Of a DNA stretch of 5,953 nt, positions 4,903-5,953 are shown in pieces. Positions within the stretch are counted from its first letter, which is position 1, and each line of letters begins with the position of its first letter. Both the position numbers and the translations under genes were made by a program. Origin of the DNA: JBBPYA01 sp038200385 (GTDB taxonomy: Bacteria > Actinomycetota > Actinomycetes > Mycobacteriales > Geodermatophilaceae); contig JBBPYA010000031.1 in assembly GCA_038200385.1 (NCBI GenBank), forward strand, positions 1 through 5,953. Reading direction: 5' to 3'. Under the pieces are notes generated by a model. That model had not been told where the DNA came from and ran no database searches. It was given only the letters and a program-made list of their open reading frames with translations.

Positions 4903-4912
4903 GGTCCGGACC
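4903..4912. repeat. 10-bp palindrome GGTCCGGACC upstream of phoH2
   Basis: This perfect palindrome lies 40 nt before the phoH2 start codon. It uses the same two half-words (GGACC and GGTCC) as the palindrome at 4812-4821, in swapped order. It may be a regulatory site in the phoH2 leader, but GC-rich palindromes of this size also occur by chance. Confidence 0.35.
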
Positions 4913-4941
4913 CTCGACGAGCAGGCGGGTGCCACGCCTGC

Positions 4942-4946
4942 AGGAG
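4942..4946 (+). promoter_or_regulatory. Ribosome-binding site AGGAG of phoH2
   Basis: AGGAG is followed by 6 nt and then GTG at 4953. It is the strongest Shine-Dalgarno in the window and fixes the phoH2 start there. Confidence 0.8.
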
Positions 4947-4952
4947 ACGCCC

Positions 4953-5953
4953 GTGGCTGCTGCTCGCCGTACCTCTTCGCTGCCGACGACCGCGACCCCG
5001 GCAGCCGGACCCACGCCCCGCCGGACCCATGTCCTGGACACCAGCGTCCTGCTGTCCGATCCGGGCGCGTTACTTCGCTTCGCCGAACACGAACTCGTGC
5101 TACCGCTGGTCGTCATCGGTGAGCTGGAGGACAAGCGCAACCATCCCGAACTCGGATGGTTCGCCCGCCAGGCCCTGCGGATCCTGGACGATCTGCGGAT
5201 CCGGCACGGCCGCCTGGACGCCCCGGTGCCCGTCGGCGACCAGGGCGGCACGGTGCACGTCGAGCTCAACCACACCGACTCCGCGTTGCTCCCGGCCGGC
5301 TTCCGGTCGGAGTCCAACGACAGCCGGATCCTGGCCGTCGCCCTGAACCTGGCCGCCGAGGGTCGCGACGTCGTTCTCGTCACCAAGGACATGCCGCTGC
5401 GGGTCAAGGCTGCCGCCCTCGGCGTCGCCGCGGACGAGTACCGCGCGCACAACGCCGTCGACGCTGGCTGGACCGGGATGGCGGAGCTGGACGTGTCCGG
5501 GGTCGAGATGGCCACGCTGTACGACGAACGGCAGGCCTTCCTGCCGGAGGCGGCCGACCTCCCGTGCCACACCGGTCTCGTCCTGCTGTCGGGGCAGGGC
5601 TCGGCGCTGGGTCGGGTCACCGCCGACAAGCAGGTCCAGCTGGTCCGTGGCGACCGCGAGGCGTTCGGCCTGCACGGGCGGTCCGCCGAGCAGCGGATCG
5701 CGCTGGACCTGCTGCTCGACCCCGACGTCGGCATCGTGTCCCTCGGCGGCCGGGCCGGCACCGGGAAGTCCGCGCTGGCACTATGCGCGGGCCTGGACAG
5801 CGTCATGGAACGCCGGGCGCACCGCAAGGTCGTGGTGTTCCGGCCCCTGTACGCCGTCGGCGGCCAGGAACTCGGCTACCTCCCCGGTAGCGAAAGCGAG
5901 AAGATGTCGCCCTGGGCGCAGGCCGTGTTCGACACCCTCGGCGCCCTCGTCTC
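4953..5953 (+). CDS. phoH2: PhoH2: PIN ribonuclease domain fused to PhoH ATPase/helicase (3' end outside window)
   Basis: The frame is open from GTG 4953 to the end of the window (333 complete codons). After a basic, Ala/Thr/Pro-rich leader (residues 1-25) comes a PIN domain, at about 26-165. Its acidic metal-binding residues are visible: D29 in VLDTSVLL, E57 in VIGELEDKR, D123 in SNDSRILAVAL and D146 in LVTKD. A linker of about 80 residues leads to the PhoH domain with Walker A GRAGTGKS (266-273). The PhoH signature VVFRPLYAVGGQELGYLPGS (294-313) and EKMSPWAQAVFDTLGAL (316-332) follow. Walker B and the remaining roughly 100 residues lie beyond the window, judged against a usual length of about 430-440. 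Mycobacterial PhoH2 (Rv1095) is reported to be an ATP-dependent RNA helicase and ribonuclease, paired with a short upstream gene phoAT; I see no convincing phoAT here. All visible catalytic motifs are intact. Confidence 0.95.
   Translation, partial: MAAARRTSSLPTTATPAAGPTPRRTHVLDTSVLLSDPGALLRFAEHELVLPLVVIGELEDKRNHPELGWFARQALRILDDLRIRHGRLDAPVPVGDQGGTVHVELNHTDSALLPAGFRSESNDSRILAVALNLAAEGRDVVLVTKDMPLRVKAAALGVAADEYRAHNAVDAGWTGMAELDVSGVEMATLYDERQAFLPEAADLPCHTGLVLLSGQGSALGRVTADKQVQLVRGDREAFGLHGRSAEQRIALDLLLDPDVGIVSLGGRAGTGKSALALCAGLDSVMERRAHRKVVVFRPLYAVGGQELGYLPGSESEKMSPWAQAVFDTLGALV

Larger units (their letters stand above)
4094..4952. other. 859-bp stretch without a convincing intact gene
   Basis: Open frames exist on both strands here, as expected at this GC content, but their translations are Arg/Pro/Gly-rich and carry no domain. 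None has a start with a good ribosome-binding site. The stretch contains two copies of a 67-nt repeat, a 28-bp tandem repeat, one hydrophobic reverse-strand peptide that looks like a gene remnant, and two 10-bp palindromes near phoH2. It is best read as a degraded or accessory insertion between the hemerythrin gene and phoH2, plus the phoH2 upstream region. Confidence 0.6.

Noticed and set aside
4179..5030. Reverse-strand open frame of 283 codons as an intact gene
   Set aside because: It runs into the phoH2 coding region, has no ribosome-binding site, and is low-complexity Arg/Pro/Gly apart from one hydrophobic segment. I keep only that segment as a possible remnant.
5029..5346. Forward frame beginning MSWTPASCC as a separate small gene
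   Set aside because: It is the +1 shadow of the phoH2 PIN domain; the phoH2 frame carries the D29, E57, D123 and D146 motif residues.

Overview
The window is high-GC DNA (about 70% by eye). Its codons end overwhelmingly in G or C, GTG starts are common, and promoters look like TANNNT -10 boxes with no clear -35. This points to an actinobacterium. The adjacent pair of a reverse-strand hemolysin-III/PAQR gene and a forward cis-prenyltransferase matches, from memory, Rv1085c-Rv1086 of Mycobacterium tuberculosis. A PIN-PhoH (phoH2) gene lies a short distance downstream, as Rv1095 does there. Nothing I can see is specific to mycobacteria, so a non-mycobacterial actinomycete (for example Geodermatophilaceae or relatives) is equally possible.

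Layout. Bases 1-165 hold the C-terminus of a zinc-type alcohol dehydrogenase entering from the left. It converges on a reverse-strand 7-TM PAQR/hemolysin III gene (173-844). A 122-bp divergent spacer (845-966) separates that gene from a forward cluster: a cis-prenyl diphosphate synthase (967-1734), a DUF885 family putative metallopeptidase (about 1781-2998), a two-TM small membrane protein of unknown function (3003-3428) and a hemerythrin-type HHE protein (3449-4093). The spacing in the forward cluster is tight (46, 4 and 20 nt), so it is probably one transcription unit. Both genes flanking the divergent spacer have a TANNNT box 6-8 nt before a GTG start and no Shine-Dalgarno, so both mRNAs are probably leaderless.

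Bases 4094-4952 hold no convincing intact gene. They contain two copies of a 67-nt repeat (54/67 identical, exactly 520 nt apart), each opening with a 14-bp palindrome of the form TTACCGNNCGGTAA; a 28-bp tandem repeat; a short reverse-strand stretch that looks like the decayed C-terminus of a sugar-ABC-type permease; and two 10-bp palindromes close to the next gene. This reads as an accessory or degraded stretch.

The window ends inside phoH2 (from 4953), an N-terminal PIN ribonuclease domain fused to a PhoH ATPase. It has a strong AGGAG ribosome-binding site, which fixes its start. No new multi-gene system is evident. The most unusual material is the repeat pair with operator-like palindromes and the gene remnant between them.
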